Of a stretch of DNA of 64,000 nucleotides, positions 23,138-34,100 are shown one piece after another (within the stretch, counting starts at the first letter, position 1; every line of letters starts with the position of its first letter). The stretch is taken from the NCBI RefSeq assembly GCF_963855985.1, contig NC_087100.1:3941001-4005000 (forward strand), given 5' to 3'. The translations under genes and the position numbers were made by a program. This DNA is from Ostrinia nubilalis. Taxonomy: Eukaryota; Arthropoda; Insecta; Lepidoptera; Crambidae. The notes under the pieces were generated by a model, which did no database searches, was not told the DNA's origin, and saw only the letters and a program-made list of their open reading frames with translations.

Positions 23138-26100
23138 TATAATATAACGCTTGAGATTGTAAAAAAACAGTGGGTTAGGTTACGATAAATTTTACGGTTC
23201 ATGACATAATATCATGAGTTTTAGAGTAATCTCTATTTTTTCAAAATAAAATATGACTGCGAGTTATCTGACATTATTTAAGTGAACTTTTCTGTTAAAA
23301 GAACAGTCATCTTGATTCTCTGTGAGCAATAAAATATAGGGTCCAATTTGTTTTCCTCCAATTATAAGGCTAGATTAACGAGTGACGTCACTAATGCCGT
23401 TCAAAATGGCCGCTGAAACGCGCGCCTACGCAGCTATTACACCTGCCCCGTCAGTCATGAGAAGTCATCAGGTACACCTCTCGTACACCTGAATCGAATT
23501 AATCGTGCAAAGTCCAGCTCATTTGTAAACGGGAGCAAAACATGGTTCACAAATTATAAAATTAGCTAATATTCGTATGCCTCGTTTAGTTTTTTTTAGA
23601 ACACTGAAGGAGTTTGTTCCTGTGTGAGAAAAGGTGTATTTTGTAGACATACTTAATATCTTTCATTTTAGGAATTACTTATATCTGAAAATACTAAAAA
23701 TATCGACAAGTAACACGGTAAATTGTGACAATTAGAGTAAAAATCTGATGTAATAAGTTATATCTACTTAATGTAATAATTATTATTTATACTTACTTGT
23801 CAATTGATGTTAAATTATTATGGTGAGCGGGGATATTCTACCACGAGTATTTATTTTCTTAAAAAAATTCCTCGATCGCAATATAGAAATGTAAAAACAC
23901 CTGGTTAAGAATAAAGATATTTGAATTAGAAAAATCTAAATATTATAGGTAACTACTTCTTGGGTAATGCAAACTTCTTATTTCATATCCTACTAAATTA
24001 AGTCATTATTAAATCGTACTGAAAATAAATAATCCTTGTAGGTAAATAAAGTGTTTTATTCGCATACTTACGTTTTACCAAGTGTTACCTATGTATAGTA
24101 AAATAAAGTACAGTACTTAAAATTGAACTCAACCTAATACCTAACATTTCGTCGACTGTAACTTTTACCAAATAATGGGGCGTAGTTATAAACGAGGCAT
24201 ATAATTTGTCTCCCTACATTTGTGTCATGCTTCCATGCCGGTAATTAAATTGTCAAATTACAACAGCTTGTAACGGTATTGTAGAATACCTGGTAATATG
24301 TGATTTAAATGAACCAGAAGTATAATTATTTAAATTTTTGAATGTAATTTTTATTTATTTATTTATATTAGAAGTCAGCCTACACCAAGAAATGGTAGTT
24401 TAATAGGTAGATTGTGGAAAAAATTCTCTTCTCCGGTTCTTAGAAATTCTTCGATGGCACGGGTCATTGCTCAAGAATCAAAGCATCTCATCTTAAGTAT
24501 TGTGCTATTCTTTGGCATCTATATAAGTATTGTTATTGGTAATAATATAAATAGATTAATAATAAATAGGTGCAGAAAGTCCCAGAAAGTAGTCGATGTA
24601 AGGTGATGCCATTTCGATATCGTTGACGGCAGAAAATTTCATTCCACCAGCCGCGCCATTTCTCCACCTTTTGAATGATAAATATTTTTCTGCTGAACTC
24701 CCCCAACAGTTTATTCGCATAGATCAGAATCCTATTCGGTATAGTGATGTGGCAAGTAGCCAAATCTTCGCGAGTGTAAGGTTAATGTCGACAACGTTTG
24801 ATGGGAATGCAAAGTTCGGATCGGGTTATCACTTTGGCCAGTATTTCAGTTGTTTATATTATAAATGTACTTTTGATGTTAAAAGACTGTTAAGTTTCAT
24901 CGTTCTATGGTGTGTTCGTGAAATAGTACCTACTTACCAATACCTAATTAATCTATCATTCGTTGTTGCCTTATCATGTGTCCATATGAATGAGTAAAAT
25001 ATTCCGTTAGTTCATTTTTTTTTCGAACCTTTCACTATGAGAGAATTATCGTATCAAAATAATTACAGGAACCTACCTATTACCTACAATCGATAAATAA
25101 TTTGTGTCAATACTCCTCCTTCTTTTGCAAACATTACCCGTAATGAATGCATATTAGACTTCCAAAATACAGTATTATTATACAATCGAGTTAACAATCG
25201 AATAGCGATACAATATCGTCTCTAAACCCGTGATCTGCCTTAGTAATTTACCCACCAATCCCGTTGACCTCAATCTCGATTCACGGCTTATGCCTCCACA
25301 ATTCACAGCTAATTTGAGATCGATCTTGATGAAAAGTCCGTAATAATAACGAGCCGTTTGATGGCTTAAAAAACGAGTTTCAATTGTTTTCCCGAGCGCT
25401 CCTTCCTAAAAGCAGCTTTAAATCGATGACTTAAAAACTCTTTTACAAACAGCATTATTCAAATCGACCGGATCAGATTTCGCGAGACGTACAGTCTCGC
25501 GGTTTGGGAGCTCGTTACGTTTGTTTGCGTACACACTGTGTAATGGAACGTGTTTGGTTTATCTGTGCTATAAAAAAAGGAAAAATATGGGGTTTCACAC
25601 CTCATGGGATAAAATAAAATTCACGGCATGAGCGTGTTTGCTAGAACACGGAAAAATTGTTTGGCCGAAACGTTTACATTGGCATGGATGAATTAAACGC
25701 ACCTTTCGTGATTTTAAATTCATTTTAATCGTACTATATTACTCGATTGGTTGAAATCGCTAAGGGGAATTTTCTCCTAAACCACTATATTAATGTTTCG
25801 CATTTTATCACCAAATCAGTTCATTAATTTAAATATAATGTTTACATGTCGTGCAATGCCGTCTTTAATATTGAACCAGACAACCTTGAATTAAGAAATC
25901 TGGTCGTTGCTCTGAATATTAAAGTTTTTGCTTTAAACTACATTCGTAGAAATAGCTGAAAAATGTAAAATTGCATGTAAAACAGTTGTATTAATAAACG
26001 CGTGGGTGCCAAAGGTTATGCTTGGATAAACTTTTGGTATGACTAAAAACAGACTTCAGACTTAATGTGAAAGTAAGTTCGATATTGGACATGGAATTTC

Positions 26101-26787
26101 ACTTAAAAAAGAAAGTCCACAAGTTTATTGTTGACTTATATTACTGTGCCATAATTATAAGACAAAAAAAAACAACAGAGACGAAAAAACAGTCAAAAGA
26201 GCACTAAATGTTAGATGTTGAAAAGTAGCATTTATTAAAACTGCGTAAGTTGCTAGAGCTTTCAGCTTGATGAGACATTTTGAACTGGCATTCTTTACAA
26301 GACTAAAATAACAAAAATAAGTAACCCAAACGATTTCGCACTCCAACAGCCCCCCATAACAAATCGAATCAGTCGAGTTTCTGTCAACCGATTGATGGTG
26401 TAATCGAGTGCGTACACTTTTTATTCGATTCCAAAGAATATGCCACAATATCCGTATTTAATTGACACTGAGATTAAGCAATCGGTCACAAAAAGGGTCC
26501 AGCCACGTTCAAATTGGGTTTTTAATTTATCGCTCCCAGCGACTCGGCGTTTCCTTACGACACAATCAAAATTAAAACGCCAGTCCATTTTGGAAGCTTG
26601 TTAAGACCGCTTGTTAGAGGTAGATCGATATGCGCTCTACAAAGTGAGGTCTCATAGCAAATAATATCGTTGTTACTAAACTTAGAATTTTTGGAATCAT
26701 GTCAATCATCAAATTTTAATCAAACATGTTATTTCAGGTGATTGTTCAGAATGGGACAAAAAAGTTATGTGAAGATTGTATTTTTTT
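23138..26787. other. No gene seen; CRE-containing patch at 23385-23530
   Basis: No coding region could be supported. A patch at about 23385-23530 is GC-richer than its surroundings and includes a palindromic TGACGTCA (23391) and AAAATGGCCGC, which are promoter-type words. A 124-codon open frame at 24623-24997 has no ATG-context, domain or repeat support and I did not call it. Confidence 0.35.
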
Positions 26788-26823
26788 ATTGTGGTCAAAT
26801 ACCTGCCTTGTTATGCATAAAAA
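26788..26823 (+). mobile_element. LINE 3' UTR scrap
   Basis: ATTGTGGTCAAATACCTGCC followed by TTGTTATGCATAAAAA matches the 3' end of the LINE fragment at 51328-51468 almost exactly. Confidence 0.65.
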
Positions 26824-29267
26824 GAGGTTCATATTTTGTTTTTATTATGGTTTGTAATGTTTCTTGGTTGACAAATCGTTTCTTTTTTTTTTTGCAATCT
26901 TTAATATTTCAACAATCGAACACTAACTTATCGAAGACTGACTGAACTCGCCAAACTGTGTCGTGGCGTTCCTTCCTCGGATCTTAACTTGTCACGGCGT
27001 AGATATTTCATTTCGGACAATTTAAGCATCGGATCTTTTCTGCGTGACTGCTAAATCGTTTATTGTTTTATTTTTCCTATCGGCTGATTGGAGGTTTGAC
27101 GGCGTAAGTAGCTGGCTCAGCTGTATTGATATTTAGATTACGGGCCTGTTGTTTCCTCCGATAATTGTTTTGCTTTCTCCGTTTCCAATAGTACTTATAT
27201 TATTATTGGATGTTTATCATAATTATCATTTTTGTTATTGGCGACTGCGTCAGTGATATTTTTGAGTGGGCTATCTGTTTTACGTTTCCTTTTCTTAATT
27301 ATTTACTTTGTTTTTAAATCTACTTAGTGATAACGAACTCGTGGCATTTCATATAATTATTATACGCTTAGTGGAACGTGGAAAAATGCTTTAAATTATT
27401 TCCAATGCAGTAATCTCTGTGAAGGGTTGGAGGAACATAATGCAAATAGATGTAGTATACTTATCTAGGTTATATTGTTGCTTATTTTTGTACATTTTTC
27501 TACGGTTGTAACTACACGTTCGTCCCTCTATGGTTCTATAGTCAATCAAGCAAAACATGAACTAGATGTTCAGCATTTTTAACAAGTCATTCTTCTATCT
27601 TATCCTTTATTAAGGTTCCAACTCCAGTGTTAGAAGTAAGAAACCGTCACAGTCGTCTGCCATATAGTTTTATTAACACAGTTGATGTGCCCTCCAAATC
27701 TAAACCGTACTTCTTATTGGGTAAATCATACAAAGTCAATCAAAACAAAGTTCTTCTAAGCTGAGAACAAATACTGGAAATCAAATTTACGAGTTACTGA
27801 TCACAATTACACTGTGGCTGCAAAATAAATATTGCATCGCCGCGAGTCTCATACGAAAACTCTAATATTTATACGCGAGGTTTCACTCTTGTATCGAAAA
27901 TGTAAGTGCATCATGCTCTTTGTGATTCCGTAGTGTACCTACACAAACACGCTCCCATAATACGTGGAACAACTATAAAAATGTCAAAGTGACTTCGCAA
28001 TTTTAAATTGTCGCGGAAAATCAGAAAACATTTTTGGAGCCAACTGTTTTAAAAGAGAACAGTTGGTGAAACTAGTTACTTAGCATTACTATACTGATAC
28101 TACTAACTCAAACAGGGAAATTACTTCAAAAGCCAAACTTTCCTTAGGTTAAAAACCAATGGGATTTCAACCACGAATATTGATGACTCTCACATTTTTA
28201 CAGTTCGGGACCGGGACCTCCATTCATAAGCGCTTAACCTCTCATAGGAAATACCTCTTATAAAGACCTAATTAAACGTAACGTAAAATATCTTTTAAGA
28301 CAAATATTTTACAAACTTTATTTAACATGTAAGTTTAAACGAAGTATAACTGCTGCATATTCAAAGTGAAACAATCATTCAGCACCTATAATATTCTACG
28401 AATCACATTCACAAAGTTTTACATTCAGTCAGTCCGGAAGAGAATAAAATTTATACACTGTAATAAAACTGCTACGAACATGCTACGGCGTTGATTTAAA
28501 TGACTGCCCTGCACTAGAGTTGTGTCACGTCACAAAAACGACACAGACTCATCTGACACACGTCAAAAAATCGTAGACTACGACACAAGCAACAAAGCAG
28601 TTAATTGAAATGAGCGCTGAGCGCGCGCTGTTTGCCGCCCCGCTGCCAGTGCTACGACGCCGGTCGCGTAGACCGCACGCGCGCTACGCCGTAGTCGCAT
28701 CTCGTAGCGTAGTGTAACGTGAAATTCTGTGTTTGTGTTGTGTGACGGAGTTGGAATGCGCATTTTTGTGACGGTGTCGCTTTTTCAGATTTGTGCTCGC
28801 TATGGAATCGAGTGTGGAAAACCGGAGCTATGAAAAATCAACGTTTTCAAACCGTTTTCCGTGAGCCATAGTTGTAGCAATGCAATCATTTTCGCTGTAA
28901 AGGAAACCTTAAAAGTAAATTATACGTTCACAAATTATCGATGATTATGGTCATTTGATACTTTAAACTGGTTTCCTATATACCCATCGCCCTAGTTCAA
29001 TCAAAGCTTGTAAGGTTTCATGTATTTATTACCAGGAAAGCTGTTCCTCATATTGAATTTGAGCAAAATTAGGTCGAAATCTTAACAACGATTATTTTGT
29101 TACGTGAATTCTCTATTCGTACATTGTTATTTCAGGATTACTTGAGGTCTATTCTAGTAAAATTTTGCGTTTTAGTATAAATTTTATTATTGTGGGAGAT
29201 ATGGTGACATTTTATTATTATACCTTACTTATAAATCGACTTTTAATAAAATGAAGATAAAATCAAT
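26824..29267. other. No gene seen; GC-rich patch at 28600-28720
   Basis: Mostly AT-rich. A perfect 9-bp hairpin (CCAACTGTT...AACAGTTGG) lies at 28040-28066. At 28600-28720 the sequence becomes CpG-rich (GAGCGCGCGC-type words) with repeated GCTACG/CGTAGC motifs. This patch could be a promoter or a repeat remnant. Confidence 0.4.
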
Positions 29268-29343
29268 AGGACCGTTCATTGTGGAAAACCTTGGGGGAGG
29301 CCTTTGTCCAGCAGTGGACGTCATTTGGCTGAAACGAACGAAC
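29268..29343 (+). mobile_element. RTE-type LINE 3' end, target of the LTR element
   Basis: AGGACCGTTCATTGTGGAAA through CAGCAGTGGACGTCATTTGG is the extreme 3' end of the RTE-type LINE, followed by its GAAC tail. The tail continues after the LTR element at 38638-38650, showing that the LTR element inserted in the tail. An uninterrupted relative is at 57500-57690. Confidence 0.85.
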
Positions 29344-29566
29344 TGTTATACCCGGTCTTTGTATAGAATAAGGCTGACCCGCCGCTGTCGCGCCGAGTCA
29401 GCGTTTCTAAACTATGGGAGCGCCAGAGACCCCACTGTAAAGTTTAGTTCGGTTTGAGAGCTTGCTGCAACGGGTTGTCTTTAAAATTAATGTTTAAAAA
29501 GTGAATAAACTTCAAATACTTAACAAACTGTTTTTTAAAACTCCAATCTCGAGACCTCGTACAACA
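29344..29566 (+). repeat. 5' LTR
   Basis: 223 bp, TGTTATACCC...TACAACA, identical base for base to the 3' LTR. It contains TATAGAAT near its start (29360s) as a possible TATA element and AATAAA at 29504-29509 as polyadenylation signal. Two tiny ATG frames lie within the LTR; whether they are in the RNA depends on the unmapped start site. Confidence 0.95.
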
Positions 29567-29568
29567 TT

Positions 29569-29587
29569 TGGTGGCAGCTCAAGGGAT
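29569..29587 (+). other. Putative primer-binding site
   Basis: TGGTGGCAGC starts three bases after the LTR. TGG is complementary to the tRNA CCA end, and the next bases (TGGCAGC) are complementary to the acceptor end of many metazoan tRNA-Leu species (GCTGCCA before CCA). Complementarity beyond about ten bases (TCAAGGGAT) is not clear to me, so the tRNA assignment is tentative. Confidence 0.6.
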
Positions 29588-29660
29588 TTAAAGAAATCCT
29601 CGGTAACCGCATCCGAAGTAACAGTGATCAGTGTGTGTGCGCGAAAACTCCGAACTCATT

Positions 29661-29771
29661 ATCTCGCTGTATCTCGCCGTATCTCGCTGTATCTCGTCGC
29701 ATCACACTGTGCTCTTCTACATCTCGCCGTGTCCCGTTGTTCCCGCTGTGTCCCGCTGTTCCCGCTGTGTC
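29661..29771 (+). repeat. Pyrimidine-rich tandem repeats in the leader
   Basis: Four 10-bp units (ATCTCGCTGT, ATCTCGCCGT, ATCTCGCTGT, ATCTCGTCGC) at 29661-29700 are followed by diverged TCCCGCTGT units to 29771. The leader from the LTR end to 29981 contains no ATG, so these repeats lie in untranslated RNA. They might serve packaging or translation, which is only a guess. Confidence 0.8.
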
Positions 29772-29981
29772 TCAACCCGTTGTACTCACCGAACCTACCA
29801 TCATCACCGCATCCTGAGAAGAAGTTCCAGTATCCTCGCCGTGTCCCGAGCTCCGTATCCTGTAAGAAACATCACCGTGCCGCTCCGTGCATCGCAGTTA
29901 TCAACACGCCGTGTCACCGTCGTTGCGCAACCAAGTGCGCGATTGCGTCATCTATCCCCGTGTTCCCCGATTCAAAGAACA

Positions 29982-30010
29982 ATGCACCTGATTGTCACAC
30001 TCATCGCGTG
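29982..30010 (+). CDS. env: Env leader exon (start codon and start of signal peptide)
   Basis: The first ATG after the 5' LTR is at 29982. It opens nine hydrophobic-rich codons (HLIVTLIA after Met) plus two bases before a consensus splice donor G|GTAAGT at 30010/30011. In unspliced RNA the same ATG gives a 10-codon upstream ORF ending in TAA at 30012-30014, which overlaps the donor itself. Splicing to the acceptor at 36518/36519 supplies the missing base of the codon and continues in the env frame with no stop. The joined N-terminus is short and hydrophobic, as expected for a signal peptide. Drosophila gypsy also makes Env from a spliced RNA with a leader ATG. The junction is inferred and not shown by RNA. 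Confidence 0.75.
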
Positions 30011-30016
30011 GTAAGT
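30008..30016 (+). promoter_or_regulatory. Splice donor for env RNA
   Basis: GTG|GTAAGT matches the consensus donor perfectly at its intron side. It is the only strong donor I see between the LTR and gag. A weaker CTGTAAGAA lies at about 29859. Confidence 0.75.
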
Positions 30017-30134
30017 CCTTGGTCATTGCTTTACCAATACAATAAGTAACCAAGCATAAATCTAAGTTCATTTTATTTTTAATTTGTGTTCTATTTTGTG
30101 TTTTTGTGTATACCATAAATCTATTTTTGTAACC

Positions 30135-31154
30135 ATGGCAACCAACGACGAGTTTTCCGACTCCGAATCATTCAACGTCCCGACGGCCTCTGCGTCCAAA
30201 CCGGTCACCCGCAGTATGGCTTCTGTTCCTAAATCGGAAGACAAAATTGATCTAAACATATTACTCAAATTCATAAAACCATTTAATGGTGACAGAGACA
30301 AATTAAATCCTTTTATTTATAATTGCCAAAGCGCATTCAATCTAGCAAATGATACACAAAAACCTATACTATTCAAATACATGCTCAGCCAACTCGAAGG
30401 TAGAGCCGAAAGTATATGCAGTATCAAAGAATTTGAGACCTTCGACCAATTCGTAGAATTTTTGAAACAACAGTTTGGCGAGAGAAAGCACTACTCGCAC
30501 CTGTTGTCCGAACTCCAAGATTCACGACAAAGTTTTAGCGAAACAGTAAATCAGTTCGCCTTACGTGTCGAAACCTGCCTAGCCAAACTACTTACAGAAA
30601 TTAATATTTCAATTCCAACGAAACGAAAAACGGAACTAGCCGGTCGTGTAGCTGCTCTGGAAGACCTAGCGCTACACACCTTCATGGTTGGTCTACAACC
30701 CCGGCTTTCGCAAGTTGTACGTTGCCACAGTCCGGCCTCCTTGAACGCTGCGGTCAACTTAGCCGTGGCCGAGGAGAAAATTCTAGCAGGTTTCAACAAA
30801 CGATCACCACAGACGCCCAATAACAACGACAAGCGTCCCCAACAACCTCGCCGCGATTTTCGCCCAAACAATGATTCACAACGACCAAATTCTAATCCAA
30901 TCACTTGTCGTTATTGCAAAAACGTCGGTCATTCAATTGAACAATGCCGGAAGAGGCAGTATAACAATAACAGAGCTCAGTCAAACAACAACAACAACCA
31001 ACAAAACCGTCAGTTTCCAACAACGAGTTTCCACCCTCATAACGCGTCGCATCGCATTTTCACCGTTGACCCGGAAGGTCATAACGATGTCCAACCCAAT
31101 GATTATCAAATCGATCAAGGAATCGATGAAACCGACGGTACTTTAAACTATTAA
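30135..31154 (+). CDS. gag: Gag polyprotein (capsid and nucleocapsid)
   Basis: 339 codons. Gag forms the virus-like particle and binds the genomic RNA. I chose the ATG at 30135 because it has a strong context (AACCATGG) and is the second ATG after the LTR; the frame is open 17 codons further upstream to an ATG-less start. Residues about 35-220 form the helical capsid-like region (KFIKPFNGDRDKLNPFI, MLSQLEGRAESI, FKQQFGERK-like segments). A basic N/Q-rich nucleocapsid part follows, with one zinc knuckle CRYCKNVGHSIEQC (C-X2-C-X4-H-X4-C, near residues 258-271). The best-known errantivirus Gags lack this knuckle. Gag ends TLNY followed by TAA at 31152, just after the slippery heptamer. The env splice donor lies upstream, so gag is intronic for the env RNA. 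Confidence 0.93.
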   Translation: MATNDEFSDSESFNVPTASASKPVTRSMASVPKSEDKIDLNILLKFIKPFNGDRDKLNPFIYNCQSAFNLANDTQKPILFKYMLSQLEGRAESICSIKEFETFDQFVEFLKQQFGERKHYSHLLSELQDSRQSFSETVNQFALRVETCLAKLLTEINISIPTKRKTELAGRVAALEDLALHTFMVGLQPRLSQVVRCHSPASLNAAVNLAVAEEKILAGFNKRSPQTPNNNDKRPQQPRRDFRPNNDSQRPNSNPITCRYCKNVGHSIEQCRKRQYNNNRAQSNNNNNQQNRQFPTTSFHPHNASHRIFTVDPEGHNDVQPNDYQIDQGIDETDGTLNY

Positions 31155-31182
31155 AGGGCTCTCGGTGGTGTCCCGCGAGTCC
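31142..31182 (+). promoter_or_regulatory. -1 ribosomal frameshift signal between gag and pol
   Basis: The heptamer T TTA AAC (31142-31148) lies exactly in gag phase (codons TTA 31143 and AAC 31146), the canonical X XXY YYZ arrangement. After a 7-nt spacer a stem forms: 31156-31161 (GGGCTC) with 31177-31182 (GAGTCC, one G-U pair), one T/C mismatch, then CGG 31163-31165 with CCG 31173-31175 around a 7-nt loop. The last stop in the pol frame before it is at 31127-31129 and the gag stop is 31152-31154, so the shift must occur in this 22-nt window. A pseudoknot with downstream ACC words (31192 or 31196) is possible but unproven. Confidence 0.88.
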
Positions 31183-34100
31183 ACAGCCTCGACCTACCTC
31201 TTTCAAAATCCAAAAGACACCTACTAAATCCACCGTATCCACTGCATCTGCCAATCCTACTAAATCCACTGTATCCACCGCATCTGCCAATCCTACTAAA
31301 TCCACTGTATCCACTGCATCTGCCAATCCTACTAAAGCCACTGTATCCACTGTATCCACTGTATCTGCCAAACCTACCAAATCCACTGTATCCACTGCAT
31401 CCACTGCATCCACTGTATCCACTGCATCCACTGTATCCACTGCATCCACTGTATCCACTGCATCCACTGTATCCACTGTATCAACAAAACCCACTAAATT
31501 CACTGTATCCACTGTATCTGCTAAACCTACCAAATCCACTGTATCCACTGTATCCACTGCATCCACTGTATCCACAAAACCTACTAAATCCACTGTATCC
31601 ACTGTATCTGCTAAACCTACCAAATCCACTGTATCCACTGTATCCACTGTATCCACTGCATCCACTGCATCCACTGTATCCACAAAACCTACTAAATCCA
31701 CTGTATTCACTGTATCTGCTAAGCCTACTAAGTCCACTGTACCCACTGCATCCTTTGTATCAACAAATCCTACCAAATCCACTGTGCCTGCCATACCCAC
31801 TAAATCAGCGCAACCTACCAAATCCACTGTGCCTGCCAAGTCTACTAAATCCACTGAACTCACTGTATCCTTCACATCCACTGAATCAACTACATCCAAA
31901 ACAATTAAGTCCACTGCTCCAAGATCCGTCAATCCTTCTATATCCTATGCATCCGTTGTCTCCGGGTCTCGTCCTCTGCCAAACCTGAAAAAAGAAGCAG
32001 AAAACATTAAAATATACAAAATAAACAAAAATACAGACAAAAGATACTTACCTTATGTTATACTCAAAACCTCCCTCGCTGACAATCCTCTCACGTTCCT
32101 CGTCGACACCGGTTCTGCTGTAAGCCTTGTAAAAAGAAACTCAATACAAACCCTACCGACACTGAATCCTGAAATTATAAGCCTCAAAGGTATCGATGAA
32201 TCCGAAGAATCCACACTTACACTAGGTCATTTCAATTTGAATCTATTCCCTGTATCAACGAAAACAATCTCATACCAATTCCATGTCGTCGACAAAATCA
32301 ATCTACCTTATGACGGCATCATAGGCAACGACCTCCTCAATAGTCTCGAATGCAATATCGATTACAATTTAGGCACACTCAAAATCCAATCGTTCATTCT
32401 AAAACTAAAATTCTCTGATCCAACGTATACCATTCCACCTCGCACTGAAACCATTATAGAATGCACTGTTTCGAATACAAACCTCAAAGAGGGTCTAATA
32501 CTAGATCAACATATCTCTGAATCCCTATTGATTGCCAACTGCATAGTCAATGTAAAAAGCAACAAAAGGATTAACATATCCGTTGCCAACACCTCCAATA
32601 ATCCCATAACTCTGAATCCTAATCTCAAATTAAATATCCAACCTCTTCCTATCTCTGCTGCATATAGCTCAAACCGACAACCTCACCACACCACTCTGTC
32701 TCGAACCAACCAAGTACTAAACCTGCTTAGAACCGATCATCTCAACCCCGAAGAATCTGAAGCTCTATATGACGTATGCGCAAAGTATTCCGACATTTTC
32801 CATTTACCTAACGACCAACTAAGCTCAACTGATGCTATTGAACATCAAATTCGAACTACTTCCGAACAACCAATCAATGTCAAATCTTACAGATTTCCCG
32901 AAGTCCATAAACAAGAAGTTCAAACTCAAATAAATAAAATGCTAGATCAAAACATTATCCAACCATCACTTTCTCCTTGGTCTTCTCCAATCTGGATCGT
33001 TCCCAAGAAACTCGACGCATCCGGCCAAAAGAAATGGCGCATCGTAATCGATTACCGTAAATTAAATGATATTACAATTGGCGAAACATATCCCATTCCC
33101 AACATCACAGAGATCTTAGACCAATTAGGTAAATCCAAATATTTTTCAACCCTCGACCTTGCGTCAGGGTTCCATCAAATCAAAATGAATTCCGCCGACG
33201 CATGCAAAACTGCATTCAGCGTTCCACAAGGACACTTTGAGTTCCGCCGCATGCCTTTTGGGCTAAAAAATGCTCCTTCTACATTCCAACGCCTCATGAA
33301 CACAGTTCTCACCGGCCTCCAAGGAGAAAGATGTTTTGTCTACCTCGATGATGTAGTTATCTATTCACATGACCTAAATTCACACATTAACAACATCTCA
33401 GCAGTATTCCAAAAACTCCGCAATTTTAATCTAAAACTACAGCCCGATAAATGCGAATTCCTACGAAAAGAAGTCGGTTATTTAGGCCATATAATCACTG
33501 AAAACGGTTTAAAACCCGATCCTAAAAAAACAAAATCCGTACAAGAATTTCCAGTTCCAAAATGTCCAAAAGACATAAAATCATTCCTAGGTCTCATATC
33601 CTATTACAGGAGGTTCATCCCTGATTTTTCCAAGTTATCCAAACCTCTCACAAATCTGTTAAAAAAGGACGTCCCCTTTGACTGGACCAATGAACAACAA
33701 CTTTCATTTGAAACCTTAAAGGACAAATTAGTCTCCGCTCCTGTCCTAATTTATCCTGACTTCACAAAGCCATTCACACTTACATGTGATGCTTCCAACC
33801 ATGCAATTTCAGCCATTCTATCCCAAGGTCCCACAGGCAAGGATCATCCCATTGCCTATTCATCACGAACTCTAAACAAAAACGAAGTAAATTATAGTAC
33901 AACAGAAAAAGAATTACTTGCAATAGTATTTGGTTGTAAAAACTTCCGTCCGTACCTATTTGGTAGAAAATTCTTCATCGTCACCGATCATCGTCCATTA
34001 AAGTGGCTATTTAATCATTCAGACCCCAGTAGCAAAATGCAACGCTGGCGACTCCAATTAGAAGAATACGAATACGAAATCATATATCAAAAAGGCAAAC

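Noticed and set aside
24623..24997. 124-codon open frame
   Set aside because: No recognisable domain, no splice-site context that supports an exon, and composition like the flanks.
28578..28763. Arg/Ala-rich minus frame in the CpG-rich patch
   Set aside because: Composition alone explains the frame; no motif supports a protein.
29501..30049. 182- and 127-codon frames in the LTR-leader region
   Set aside because: They begin at GTG codons, run through the pyrimidine-rich leader repeats and have no domain; they overlap each other in different frames.
31060..31932. 290-codon antisense open frame rich in DTVD repeats
   Set aside because: It is the mirror of the in-frame Ser/Thr repeat of pol. 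The 3n-bp periodicity removes stops on both strands, and the sense frame continues into protease.
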